Assembly (NCBI RefSeq): GCF_004766045.1
Contig: NZ_SPQQ01000003.1
Span: 1 to 64,000 of the forward strand
DNA length: 64,000 bases
Source: Desulfosporosinus fructosivorans
GTDB taxonomy: Bacteria > Bacillota > Desulfitobacteriia > Desulfitobacteriales > Desulfitobacteriaceae
Direction: 5' to 3'
How positions within the stretch are numbered: the stretch's first letter is position 1; every line of letters begins with the position of its first letter. This document shows, piece after piece, positions 34,693 through 43,405 of the stretch. The position numbers and the translations under genes were made by a program. The notes beneath the pieces were generated by a model, which was not told where the DNA came from, did no database searches, and saw only the letters and a program-made list of their open reading frames with translations.

Positions 34693-36504
34693 TTGAAAAA
34701 AGATGGCGCACGCTTATTTAATCTTAAGTCAGTTCAAACTTATATCCAACGTGTTGCGGATGCATTTGCAGCTGTACTTGATTTCGAGGTTGCCATTGTG
34801 GATGAGTACCTAGAGGTCATAGCGGGGACTGGAAAGTATAAAGATCAAATTGGAATTATTTATGGTTCAGGATCAATAAGTTATCAGTTGAAATTCACGA
34901 AGAAGAGTTTTATATTATCCAATCCAATGCAATGCCAGCTATGTCAGAACTGTAATCTCAAGGAAACCTGTAAAGTATTGGCGGGCCTGTTATACCCTAT
35001 TAAATTTAGAGATAAAATAATTGGTTCGATCTCATTATACGCCTTCAATGAAACTCAAAAGGAAAATTTATTAAATGACGTCGAGAAATTCGAAACTTTT
35101 TTACAGCACTTAGTTGAATTAATATTAGGAAAAATTAACGAAATGGCGCTATATAAACAAACCGAGAGGATGGCCGAACAATTTGATACTTTGATTAATT
35201 CTGTACGTGAAGGTATTGTGGCCGTAGACTGTCACGGTAAAATAACTCATCTTAATCGCTCTGCTGAAGAGCTACTTAAGGTACAAGCTAATCTACTATA
35301 CGGAAGTTTGGTAGAAAAAGTCTTTTCCGGAATCACCATGTCAATGCTCCTGACAATGACTAAACCTTATATTGAGCAAGATATATATTACAAAAACAGT
35401 CATCACACATTGCATTTTATGAGTACTGTTACGGAAGTTAAGTATGGAAAAGAGGTTTGTGGATTCGTAATCTCAATTCGCTCAATCGGAGAAATGCGTA
35501 AGTTAGCTGGGCGCGTTATCCGGGAAGAGCGTAAGTATACCTTTGATGGTATTCTTAGCCAAAACACGACAATCACAGATATTAAAAAGAAAATGCGTCG
35601 AGTAGCAACAACGGATTCAACAGTTCTTATCACGGGTGAAAGCGGCACGGGTAAGGAACTTTTTGCGCGTGCGATTCATCAAGAAAGCCTAAGGAAGAAT
35701 GCTCCTTTTATTGCCTTAAATTGCGGGTCTATCCCCGAAAATCTTCTTGAGAGTGAGTTGTTCGGTTATGAAGAAGGAGCATTCACAGGAGCGCGACGTA
35801 ATGGCAAACCAGGAAAATTTGAATTGGCCAATGGTGGAACCATATTGCTTGACGAGATCGGTGACATGCCATTGCATTTACAAGTTAAACTATTGCGCGT
35901 ACTCCAAGACTTTACTATTGAGCGAGTAGGTGGGACTAAGTCGTTAGTTGTGGACGTTCGAATTATCGCTTCCACCAATAGGAACTTGGAAGAAATGATT
36001 CAGACTAACCAATTCCGAAGTGATCTGTTTTATCGTTTGAGTGTCATACCTTTCCATATTCCGCCTTTGAGGGAAAGAAAGGAAGACCTGGAGTTGCTTA
36101 TTCACTTTTTCATCGAAAAGTACAATTTGATTCTGGAAAAATATATTCAAGGCTATACAAAGGATGCTCTAGCGACAATGTATGAATACCCATGGCCGGG
36201 TAATGTACGGGAATTGGAAAATGCCATTGAGTACTCTGCTAACGTCTGCCCTGACGTGTTCGTTGATGGAAATTATCTACCGGAACGAATTATTGAACAT
36301 ATTACGACTATACCGCCGACCCAGCATCAAAAGCATATTCAGTCAATCGCTGATTTGGAAAAAAATGCCCTAATTGAGGCATTGAATAGGTTTGGCACTG
36401 GTAGTCTTGCCAAAGAAAGTGCTGCGAGATCTCTGGGAATGAGTCGTTCAACTCTTTATAGGAAAATTAAAGAGATGGGTTTAGAGAATCGGATTAATGC
36501 TTAA
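34693..36504 (+). CDS. Sigma-54-dependent enhancer-binding activator
   Basis: 603 residues. The N-terminal sensory region (about 1-165) holds a Cys cluster, [18 protein letters not shown], that could bind metal or an Fe-S cluster. A PAS domain follows (about 170-280: [30 protein letters not shown]). The AAA+ domain (about 295-530) has Walker A GESGTGKE, the sigma-54 contact loop GAFTGA and [11 protein letters not shown]. The C terminus is a Fis-type HTH ([26 protein letters not shown]). TTG start after GGAGGTAATAAC. The nearby -24/-12 promoters at 36785, 39085 and 41385 are the likely targets. Confidence 0.9.
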   Translation: MKKDGARLFNLKSVQTYIQRVADAFAAVLDFEVAIVDEYLEVIAGTGKYKDQIGIIYGSGSISYQLKFTKKSFILSNPMQCQLCQNCNLKETCKVLAGLLYPIKFRDKIIGSISLYAFNETQKENLLNDVEKFETFLQHLVELILGKINEMALYKQTERMAEQFDTLINSVREGIVAVDCHGKITHLNRSAEELLKVQANLLYGSLVEKVFSGITMSMLLTMTKPYIEQDIYYKNSHHTLHFMSTVTEVKYGKEVCGFVISIRSIGEMRKLAGRVIREERKYTFDGILSQNTTITDIKKKMRRVATTDSTVLITGESGTGKELFARAIHQESLRKNAPFIALNCGSIPENLLESELFGYEEGAFTGARRNGKPGKFELANGGTILLDEIGDMPLHLQVKLLRVLQDFTIERVGGTKSLVVDVRIIASTNRNLEEMIQTNQFRSDLFYRLSVIPFHIPPLRERKEDLELLIHFFIEKYNLILEKYIQGYTKDALATMYEYPWPGNVRELENAIEYSANVCPDVFVDGNYLPERIIEHITTIPPTQHQKHIQSIADLEKNALIEALNRFGTGSLAKESAARSLGMSRSTLYRKIKEMGLENRINA

Positions 36505-36543
36505 TTAAGTAAATCCTGCTTAAATAGCACAAATTTCAGCATT

Positions 36544-36582
36544 ACTCCTTTAGAACTTACCTAAAGGGGTAGGTTATTTTTT
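36544..36582 (+). terminator. Terminator after the activator gene
   Basis: ACTCCTTTA...TAAAGGGGT, then AGGTTATTTTTTTG. Confidence 0.6.
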
Positions 36583-36611
36583 TGCCACTGTCTCAAGATA
36601 ACAAGATAGAT

Positions 36612-36723
36612 ATCCTAGAATGACACAAACGGAGTCCTAAAACAAGACGCCGTTCACCCTTTTTAAAAGGGGTTGGAATCATTATTAATAAAGTCAAAAG
36701 CGATTGGCGTCCGGAAGTGAGAT
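36612..36723 (+). promoter_or_regulatory. Candidate upstream activator sites for the 36785 promoter
   Basis: GTCCTAAAACAAGAC (36634-36648), GTCCGGAAGTGAGAT (36709-36723) and a weaker ATCCTAGAATGACAC (36613). They share RTCC-Y-R-N-AA-N3-GAY with sites at 40995-41323 and 55314. The distance to the -24/-12 element (60-170 bp) suits an enhancer-binding protein. Confidence 0.55.
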
Positions 36724-36784
36724 GGATTGTGTAATAAAAGTAGAGGTAACCTCCGTTTTGTGCAGTAGAAAGCGAGATTTGGAT

Positions 36785-36800
36785 TGGCATAACATTTGCA
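36785..36800 (+). promoter_or_regulatory. Sigma-54 promoter of the hydantoinase-like gene
   Basis: TGGCATAACATTTGCA: GG and GC separated by 10 bases, matching TGGCAY-N5-TTGCA. It lies 134 bp upstream of the ATG at 36934. Confidence 0.85.
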
Positions 36801-36861
36801 AGTAGAGAGTCATCAAAGGCTAGAGTTGATTTGAAAGGGGTTGGGGACTCTACCACATATG

Positions 36862-36906
36862 AAAGTTACGAAGAACCACCCCTACTTATAGAAGTAGGGG
36901 TCTTGC
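36862..36906 (+). repeat. IS200/IS605-like hairpin relic (copy f)
   Basis: GAAGAACCACCCCTACTTATAGAAGTAGGGGTCTTGCAC: hairpin CCCCTACTT/AAGTAGGGG. The same context GAAGAACCACCC recurs at 54429. Confidence 0.5.
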
Positions 36907-36933
36907 ACTAGGTTTAGGTCAGGAGGGATAGAA

Positions 36934-38940
36934 ATGTCACTAGTCTTGGGAATCGATACTGGAGGGACATATACTGATGGGGTGGTTGTGGACCTCAGGA
37001 CCAAACAGATATTGAAGAAGGCCAAAGCCTTGACTACTCGTGAGGAACTATCAGTTGGCATTCGAAATTGTATCGCTAATCTAGATTTTGCAGATTTCAA
37101 AAATATAAGTGCGGTTTCCTTATCGACCACATTGGCGACCAATGCCATTGTAGAAGGTCGCGGGTGTGAAGTTGGTTTATTGATGCTGGGTCATAACCCT
37201 ATAGACTCATTACCAGTGAAGCATTACTATGTTCTGCCGGGTGGACACGATCTTAAAGGGCGTCCCAACGCAGAACTGGATCTGGAAATGACCAGCCAGG
37301 CAATTTGCGAACTGAAAGGCAAAGTAGATGCGGTAGCTATTTCGGGATATCTAAGTATTAGGAATCCAGAACACGAAATTGCTGTCATGGGTATGGTGAA
37401 TGAAATTTTGGATCTCCCTGTGGTATGTGCTCACCAGCTTACGACTTCATTAGGGTTTCATGAAAGAACCGTTACGACAGTTCTCAACGCTCGCTTAATT
37501 CCAATCATTACCGACTTGATTGAATCCGTAAAAAAAGTACTCGCCGAAAAAGGAATAGAAGCTCCCATTATGATAGTAAAAGGAGACGGGTGTATGATGG
37601 GCGAAGCATTAGCGCGCGAAAAGCCCATCGAGACAATTCTCTCGGGACCCGCTTCCAGTATCATAGGGGCAACTTTTCTTACTAAGACTCGTGAAGCTCT
37701 CGTACTCGATATGGGTGGGACCACTACTGATATTGCAATTCTGAAAAACGGAGTTCCTCGAATCAACAAAGAAGGAGCTACTGTAGGTGGTTGGCTAACA
37801 CGTGTCCAGGCCGCACAAATCTATACGTATGGTTTAGGTGGCGACAGCTATATCCAAATCCACAAAGATGGCGAAATTCAGGTAGGTCCCCAAAGGGTAT
37901 GGCCGTTGTCCGTGGTTGCGCACCTATATCCATATTTGGTCGGTGAATTGAAGGTTAACTTTGAAAAGACCTACGATCTAATGTTTGCGCAAGCAACTGA
38001 TTGTTTCATGTTCCTCAGGCAGGCTACCTGTGAAGTATTAAACGACCTAGAAAAAAGAGTCGTGGAAATTCTTCAAGCTGGTCCCAGAAGTTTATATTGC
38101 CTTACTCAAAGGTTGAACATTGATGCTAACCTTCTGAATTTAAAACATCTCGTTAATATAGGCGTATTAGCCAGAATATCTCTTACTCCCACTGATATCC
38201 TTCATGCCCAAGGGACTTATAATCAATGGAACCGGGAAGCGGCGGAAGTGGGAGTAGAGATCTTAGCAAGTCGGATGAGAATAAGCCCAGAGGAGTTTAT
38301 TCGACGTGCATCAGAAAAAATTATCAATGACCTTTGCATTACCTGTCTTCAGAGTCTAGTAGGTTATGATGAGCAAAGCATTAAGATAAAAGACGCACCC
38401 GAGGTCATGTATTTTATACAAAAAGCCTTATCACCCGATCAAGGCCAAGGATTTGACTGTTTATTTAAAATGAAAATGCCGATTATTGGTATTGGAGCTC
38501 CAGTTCGGGTTTGGTTGCCAGATGTGGCTAAGAAGCTGGATACCTGTTTGGTCATTCCAGAACATGCTGAAGTAGCAAACGCTGTTGGGGCTGCAACAGG
38601 TAAGATCATGGAAACTGTAAAAGTATTGATAAAGCCTGGAGAAAAAGATGGAACATATTTGTTGCATGCCCCTTGGGAGCTCAAGATGTTTGAGAATCTA
38701 GACGATGCAGTGTCCTATGCGCTGAACGAAGCAAAAAATCGGGCAGAACGTGCAGCAATTAAAGCAGGGGCAAAAGAGTTTGAGTTAGTGGTAAATCATC
38801 AAGATAGATATGCTCAAGTGGGTATGGTCAAAAACGATATTTATATGGAATCTCTAATCGAAGTAACTGCCGTGGAACGTCCGGAGTGGGAAAGAGAAGA
38901 AATCAAAGATAAATTCTTTGTAGACATGGGAGAAAATTAA
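36934..38940 (+). CDS. Hydantoinase/oxoprolinase-family protein
   Basis: 668-residue member of the HyuA/OplA ATP-dependent amidohydrolase family with an ASKHA fold. N-terminal phosphate-binding loop LGIDTGGTYTDGVVVD (about 4-19). The central domain has VLDMGGTTTDIAIL, TVGGWLTRVQAAQIYTYGLGGDSYI, and later CLVIPEHAEVANAVGAATG. Family members open cyclic amides such as hydantoin, N-methylhydantoin or 5-oxoproline. Here the gene lies behind a sigma-54 promoter in a quaternary-amine region, so the substrate may be a methylated cyclic compound; a corrinoid-activation role, as for other ASKHA proteins, is another possibility. RBS AGGAGGG. Confidence 0.8.
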   Translation: MSLVLGIDTGGTYTDGVVVDLRTKQILKKAKALTTREELSVGIRNCIANLDFADFKNISAVSLSTTLATNAIVEGRGCEVGLLMLGHNPIDSLPVKHYYVLPGGHDLKGRPNAELDLEMTSQAICELKGKVDAVAISGYLSIRNPEHEIAVMGMVNEILDLPVVCAHQLTTSLGFHERTVTTVLNARLIPIITDLIESVKKVLAEKGIEAPIMIVKGDGCMMGEALAREKPIETILSGPASSIIGATFLTKTREALVLDMGGTTTDIAILKNGVPRINKEGATVGGWLTRVQAAQIYTYGLGGDSYIQIHKDGEIQVGPQRVWPLSVVAHLYPYLVGELKVNFEKTYDLMFAQATDCFMFLRQATCEVLNDLEKRVVEILQAGPRSLYCLTQRLNIDANLLNLKHLVNIGVLARISLTPTDILHAQGTYNQWNREAAEVGVEILASRMRISPEEFIRRASEKIINDLCITCLQSLVGYDEQSIKIKDAPEVMYFIQKALSPDQGQGFDCLFKMKMPIIGIGAPVRVWLPDVAKKLDTCLVIPEHAEVANAVGAATGKIMETVKVLIKPGEKDGTYLLHAPWELKMFENLDDAVSYALNEAKNRAERAAIKAGAKEFELVVNHQDRYAQVGMVKNDIYMESLIEVTAVERPEWEREEIKDKFFVDMGEN

Positions 38941-39084
38941 CAAATTGCAACTTTGCAGACTAGGAAATGGATATGTGTAGTGAGGTGGCAGAGGATTGAG
39001 TTAGACTAGCGTATGGGGGACCTCTTTTTATTAGAGACGGGCCTACAAAATATATCGAAATAATCTGGTCAAACTAACTTAAAA

Positions 39085-39100
39085 TGGCATGTTTATTGCA
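39085..39100 (+). promoter_or_regulatory. Sigma-54 promoter of the first BCCT gene
   Basis: TGGCATGTTTATTGCA with exact GG-N10-GC spacing, 122 bp before the ATG at 39222. A tiny frame (ATGTCGATGAACAAGTAA, 39157-39174) with a GGGAGGA site follows and may be a leader. Confidence 0.8.
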
Positions 39101-39221
39101 TATAAAATTTAATATTCAGAAAACTTTAACTCATTATTCAATTTTGACGGGAGGAATGTCGATGAACAAGTAAAATCCAGACGGTCGAAACCAAAGTAGA
39201 TGATTAAAGGAGGAACGAAGT

Positions 39222-40793
39222 ATGAGCGAAAAAAAGAGTTTTCTTGGTAAAATTGATCGCACTATCTTTTCAGTTTCAGCAATCATTATGGTTCTGTTTG
39301 TCGTCTGGACACTACTTCAGCCTAAAGTGGCGGGTGCAACCTTCAGCGCGGTACAGAAATTCATCACGGTGAATTTCGGTTGGAGTTACTTGCTCGGAGT
39401 GACTTTTTTCCTAGGGTTTGCCATTTTCTTAGCGCTCAGCAAATACGGTAATATTACCCTAGGCAAAGATGGAGAGAAGCCTGAATACAGTACTTGGAGC
39501 TGGTTTGCCATGCTCTTTGCTGCCGGTATGGGAATTGGTCTTGTCTTTTGGGGAGTCGCTGAACCCATGTCATTCTATGCTGGTCCTCCTTACGGGGAAC
39601 CCAATAGTATCCAATCAGCTCAAATCGCAATGCGCTATACTTTTTTCCATTGGGGATTACACCCTTGGAGTGTTTTTGCAGTCGTAGGCTTATCAATGGC
39701 GTATTTTCAGTTCCGCAAAGGCTTACCAGCGCTAGTCAGTTCAACACTATACCCGTTAATTGGGGAAAAAGGAGTCAATGGTTGGATTGGTAAGTTAGTC
39801 GACATTCTGGCTGTATTCGCAACCATCTTTGGAGTTGCTACATCTCTGGGATTAGGGGCAATGCAAATCGCTACCGGGTTAAATTATGCCTATGGTCTTC
39901 CCACGGGCATGACGACTACCATAATTATTATCATCGTGATTACTGCATTATTTATAACATCTGCAGTAACCGGAATTGAAAAAGGGATTAAGTTCCTTAG
40001 TAACACAAATATGGTGCTTATTGCACTCATTGTGGGTCTCTTGATAATCGTTGGACCAACTCGGTTTATTCTTAATGGCTTTACTGAAACTATCGGTTCT
40101 TACCTATTTAATATTGTTCAAACGAGTTTTTGGGCAGATACATTTGGTACTAATCCTGGTTGGGTAGGCGGTTGGACCATTTTCTACTGGGCATGGTGGG
40201 TTGCTTGGGGTCCATTCGTTGGAGCGTTCATCGCCCGCATTTCGAAGGGCAGATCTGTAAAAGAGTTTATATTAGGCGTAGTCATTGCTCCTACATTGAT
40301 GAGTTTTGTGTGGCTGTCAGTCATGGGCTACAGCGCGCTGAATATTGATGTTGTTCAACATGGTGGGATTGCTGCTCAAGTGGCAAAAGACGCGAGCACA
40401 GCCATTTTTGCAATGTTCCAGCACTATCCACTTTCTGGTCTACTAACAATCTTGTCTACTTTAATCATTGCGATCTTCTTTATTACCTCTGCTGACTCGG
40501 CAACCTTTGTTATGGCCATGCTCACTTCGGGCGGAGAATTAAACCCTAGTGCAGGGTTGAAAATTACCTGGGGTTTGATTGTGGGTGCAGTGGCGATTGC
40601 CTTGATGGTAGCTGGAGGACTGGGTGCGCTACAGACTGCCTCCATTGCAGCAGCCTTTCCGTTTATGATCGTCATGTTTGCAATGTGTGCATCACTTATT
40701 AAGGCCTTTCAGAAAGAAGACAAGAAGGAAAGTGTTGAACCCCAAGTTAATAACTATAATGCAACCACAGCCCAAAACAGTAAGCATGTTTAG
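39222..40793 (+). CDS. BCCT-family betaine/carnitine/choline transporter (copy 1)
   Basis: 523-residue secondary transporter with 12 predicted membrane helices. The family signature is in FYWAWWVAWGPFVGAFIARISKGRSVKEFILGVVIAPTLMSFVWLSVMGY. Also GMGIGLVFWGVAEPM, where a Gly-rich stretch typical of the Na+/substrate region lies. It imports quaternary amines such as glycine betaine or carnitine, presumably as fuel for the downstream reductase and methyltransferases. RBS AAAGGAGGAACGAAG. Confidence 0.9.
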   Translation: MSEKKSFLGKIDRTIFSVSAIIMVLFVVWTLLQPKVAGATFSAVQKFITVNFGWSYLLGVTFFLGFAIFLALSKYGNITLGKDGEKPEYSTWSWFAMLFAAGMGIGLVFWGVAEPMSFYAGPPYGEPNSIQSAQIAMRYTFFHWGLHPWSVFAVVGLSMAYFQFRKGLPALVSSTLYPLIGEKGVNGWIGKLVDILAVFATIFGVATSLGLGAMQIATGLNYAYGLPTGMTTTIIIIIVITALFITSAVTGIEKGIKFLSNTNMVLIALIVGLLIIVGPTRFILNGFTETIGSYLFNIVQTSFWADTFGTNPGWVGGWTIFYWAWWVAWGPFVGAFIARISKGRSVKEFILGVVIAPTLMSFVWLSVMGYSALNIDVVQHGGIAAQVAKDASTAIFAMFQHYPLSGLLTILSTLIIAIFFITSADSATFVMAMLTSGGELNPSAGLKITWGLIVGAVAIALMVAGGLGALQTASIAAAFPFMIVMFAMCASLIKAFQKEDKKESVEPQVNNYNATTAQNSKHV

Positions 40794-40859
40794 GACTTAT
40801 AGGCTAACTGATTGAAATGATGGTCTTAAAAATTGATTGTGTAAAATATCTCCTTAAAT

Positions 40860-40900
40860 GAAGATCCCACATCTAAATTGTATGTGGGGTCTTCGTTTTA
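40860..40900 (+). terminator. Terminator after the first BCCT gene
   Basis: GAAGATCCCACAT...ATGTGGGGTCTTC, then GTTTTATTT. Confidence 0.8.
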
Positions 40901-40994
40901 TTTAACGTGCATTTTCCCTTTTGTTATTTGATGGCGATTATTCTTTAAGATCAGCTACAAGACTAGTGAAGACTGTGATGACAATTAGATGAAA

Positions 40995-41323
40995 ATCCCA
41001 GAAAGAGACTAGCACATCCTAAAATGAGATGATGGAAAATCGGCTTAGCTTAGGCTTTTGCGGAGTTATCCAAATATAAATATCCCAAAGTGGGATATAT
41101 AAGGTCTGCTTATAATAATTGGAATACCTTGTATATTTATCCACGTACACTGCTATTGGATTAAACGACATACGTGGCCTCACATCAAAGTTAGAATTGC
41201 TCATTTTTGACTCTGATTATACGCCAAAGAATACGTCCCAAAATAGGACGTATTCTTATTGATATCAACGGGTTAGAATCCCCCAATATCATGATGTTGA
41301 AGAAGTCCGTCCGGAAATGAGAC
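40995..41323 (+). promoter_or_regulatory. Array of five candidate activator sites upstream of trxB-grd
   Basis: Imperfect 15-bp dyads: ATCCCAGAAAGAGAC (40995), ATCCTAAAATGAGAT (41016), ATCCCAAAGTGGGAT (41082), GTCCCAAAATAGGAC (41235) and GTCCGGAAATGAGAC (41309). Consensus RTCCYRNAANNRGAY. They precede a perfect -24/-12 promoter, and the same dyads occur before the 36785 promoter. Confidence 0.65.
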
Positions 41324-41384
41324 GTGTAACTTGATAATTTGGACTAAAAACCTCAAATATTGTCTCTTTTGTAGCATTTAGAGT

Positions 41385-41400
41385 TGGCATAATAATTGCA
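41385..41400 (+). promoter_or_regulatory. Sigma-54 promoter of the trxB-grd operon
   Basis: TGGCATAATAATTGCA with GG-N10-GC spacing, 94 bp before the trxB ATG. Confidence 0.87.
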
Positions 41401-41493
41401 TTAATCCAATTATATAAAATTTGATTTCAGCAGAGTGCAATTCACTATTTGAAAAAGCTTGAAAGTGTCAAATTTCTTAAAGGAGGAGCTGGA

Positions 41494-42444
41494 ATGTCTG
41501 AGGTCTACGATATTCTCATTGTTGGCGGCGGTCCGGGCGGAATGGCTGCAGCGATTTATGGATCAAGATCGCGTTTAAAAACAGGAATTTTAGAAAAAGG
41601 GAAGCTAGGTGGTCAAGCGGCTACAACGGAAGAATTGGAGAACTATCCTGGCTTTTCCCGAGGTCAGACAGGCCCAGCTTTAATGGAAAGTATGGCAGAG
41701 CATGCGATCAGTTTCGGAACAGAAATTATTCGTGAAGAAGTCGTTGGGCTGGAATTGGAAGGAGATATAAAACGAGTCAAGACTAAAAGCGGACGTGAAT
41801 ATCAAACAAAAACTCTAGTTCTGGCCACTGGGTCTGAACCACGATCCTTAAACATTAAAGGAGAAGATTCTCATAGGGGTAAGGGAGTATCCTACTGTGC
41901 CACCTGTGATGCTGATTTCTTTGAAGAATTGGATGTAGTGGTGGTTGGTAATGGGGATGCAGCAGTCGAAGAAGCTATGTACTTGGCCAAATTTGCAGAG
42001 ACAGTAACCATTATTGTGAGACGTGCTGATGGGGATTTAAGATGCAACAAGACCAGTGCGGAAAGTGCTTTCGCCAACCCTAAAATTAAATGGGTTTGGA
42101 ATTCTGTCCTTGATGAGATCAAAGGAGACGGCCTGGTAGATAGTGTGGTCATTAAAAACATAAAAACCGGGGAACTTTCTGTAATGGAAACCAACGGGGT
42201 GTTTTTCTTTGTCGGAACAGTTCCTAAGACCAATATGTTAAAAGACAAAGTAACGCTAAACGAACAAGGATATATTATCACCAATGATCTGATGGAGACA
42301 TCTGTGTCTGGAGTATATGCCGTAGGGGATGTTAGGGTGAAATACCTCAGACAGGTAGTAACCGCGGTAAGTGATGGAGCTATTGCTGCTGTTGCCGCTG
42401 AGAAATACCTAGCTGAAAAGGAAGGACATCAAAAGGGGTCCTGA
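41494..42444 (+). CDS. trxB: Thioredoxin reductase of the Grd system
   Basis: FAD/NADPH flavoprotein that reduces thioredoxin. 316 residues: FAD site DILIVGGGPGGMAAAIYGSR, redox motif CATCDADFF with Cys-x2-Cys, NADPH site VVVVGNGDAAVEEAMYL and the end GVYAVGDVRVKYLRQVVTAVSDGAIAA. ATG 41494 follows AAAGGAGGAGCTGGA. First gene of the sigma-54-driven operon; glycine/betaine reductases take electrons from thioredoxin. Confidence 0.92.
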   Translation: MSEVYDILIVGGGPGGMAAAIYGSRSRLKTGILEKGKLGGQAATTEELENYPGFSRGQTGPALMESMAEHAISFGTEIIREEVVGLELEGDIKRVKTKSGREYQTKTLVLATGSEPRSLNIKGEDSHRGKGVSYCATCDADFFEELDVVVVGNGDAAVEEAMYLAKFAETVTIIVRRADGDLRCNKTSAESAFANPKIKWVWNSVLDEIKGDGLVDSVVIKNIKTGELSVMETNGVFFFVGTVPKTNMLKDKVTLNEQGYIITNDLMETSVSGVYAVGDVRVKYLRQVVTAVSDGAIAAVAAEKYLAEKEGHQKGS

Positions 42445-42520
42445 ACCTTAACCAAAGAGTCGTATAGCGATCTGGGATAAGGGGAATCCCTTGTGTGAGT
42501 CATTTAAGGAGGGGATAAAA

Positions 42521-42835
42521 ATGTTAGTGCTTACGAAAGAGAACTTTGAAGATGAGGTTCTAAAAGCAGAAGGTCTGATATTGGTTGATTTTTGGGGTGA
42601 AAAATGTGAACCTTGTAAGGCTTTGATGCCCCGTGTTCATGAATTAGCGAAAAAGTATGAAGGGAAGGCTAAATTCTGCAGTCTAGACACCAACGGTAAT
42701 AAGAGATTGGCGATGGCGCAAAAGGTTTTAGGTTTACCTACGATACTCTTCTATCAAAATGGTGCAATTGTTGCTGAATTGTGCGTAACAATCTCCATCG
42801 AAGACGTAGAAGCTAAACTTATAGAACTTTTATAG
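42521..42835 (+). CDS. trxA: Thioredoxin of the Grd system
   Basis: 104-residue thioredoxin with the active site [15 protein letters not shown] in place of the usual CGPC, a variant found in thioredoxins of amino-acid-reductase clusters. LVDFWG, the cis-Pro segment [12 protein letters not shown] and the C-terminal helix are present. ATG 42521 follows AAGGAGGGGATAAAA. It would pass electrons from TrxB to selenoprotein GrdA. Confidence 0.9.
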   Translation: MLVLTKENFEDEVLKAEGLILVDFWGEKCEPCKALMPRVHELAKKYEGKAKFCSLDTNGNKRLAMAQKVLGLPTILFYQNGAIVAELCVTISIEDVEAKLIELL

Positions 42836-42879
42836 ATAAATCTAAACATGCCGAATTTTACGGAAAGGGGAAATGTGAA

Positions 42880-43323
42880 ATGTTGAAGGGTAAAAAAGTA
42901 GCTATTCTTGGTGATCGTGACGGGATTCCTGGCCCGGCCATTGAAGAATGCGTGAAATCAGGCGGCGCAGAAGTAATCTTCTCGACCACGGAATGCTTTG
43001 TTTGAACTGCGGCTGGAGCAATGGACCTGGAAAATCAAGCGCGTATCATAGATTTTACGGAAAAGTACGGTAATGAAAATCTAATCGTGGTCATTGGGGG
43101 CGGGGAAGCAGAAGCTTCCGGTCTGGCCGCGGAAACCGTATCTACCGGAGATCCTACGTTTGCAGGTCCATTAGCCGGAGTCCCGTTGGGACTCAAAGCG
43201 TACCACATTTTTGAATTGAAGGATTTGGTGGATGCTGCTGTCTATGATGAGCAGATCAGCATGATGGAAATGGTACTTGATGTAGATGCGATTGTTAAAG
43301 AAGTACAGACCTATCGTAAATAG
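42880..43323 (+). CDS. grdA: Glycine/sarcosine/betaine reductase selenoprotein A
   Basis: Small selenoprotein that carries the carboxymethyl-selenoether intermediate. Reading through the in-frame TGA at 43003-43005 gives a 147-residue protein: [28 protein letters not shown], Sec42, [11 protein letters not shown]. The motif CFVU is the GrdA redox centre. The sequence right after TGA (ACTGCGGCTGGAGCA) can form the small hairpin expected of a bacterial SECIS. Automated calling would start at 43021 and lose the N-terminal third. GGAAAGGGGAAATGTGAA supplies the ribosome site. Confidence 0.93.
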
Positions 43324-43405
43324 GTTGAAGTGGCTCTTCAAAGAATTTGTTTAAGAAGTAATCTTACATTCAAAGAGCAATGGTCATAAGGTGGAGGTGA
43401 TTTTA

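Noticed and set aside
42880..43020. In-frame TGA in grdA seen as frameshift or pseudogene
   Set aside because: The TGA sits exactly at the family Sec position (CFVU) and both flanks are conserved, so it is a selenoprotein.
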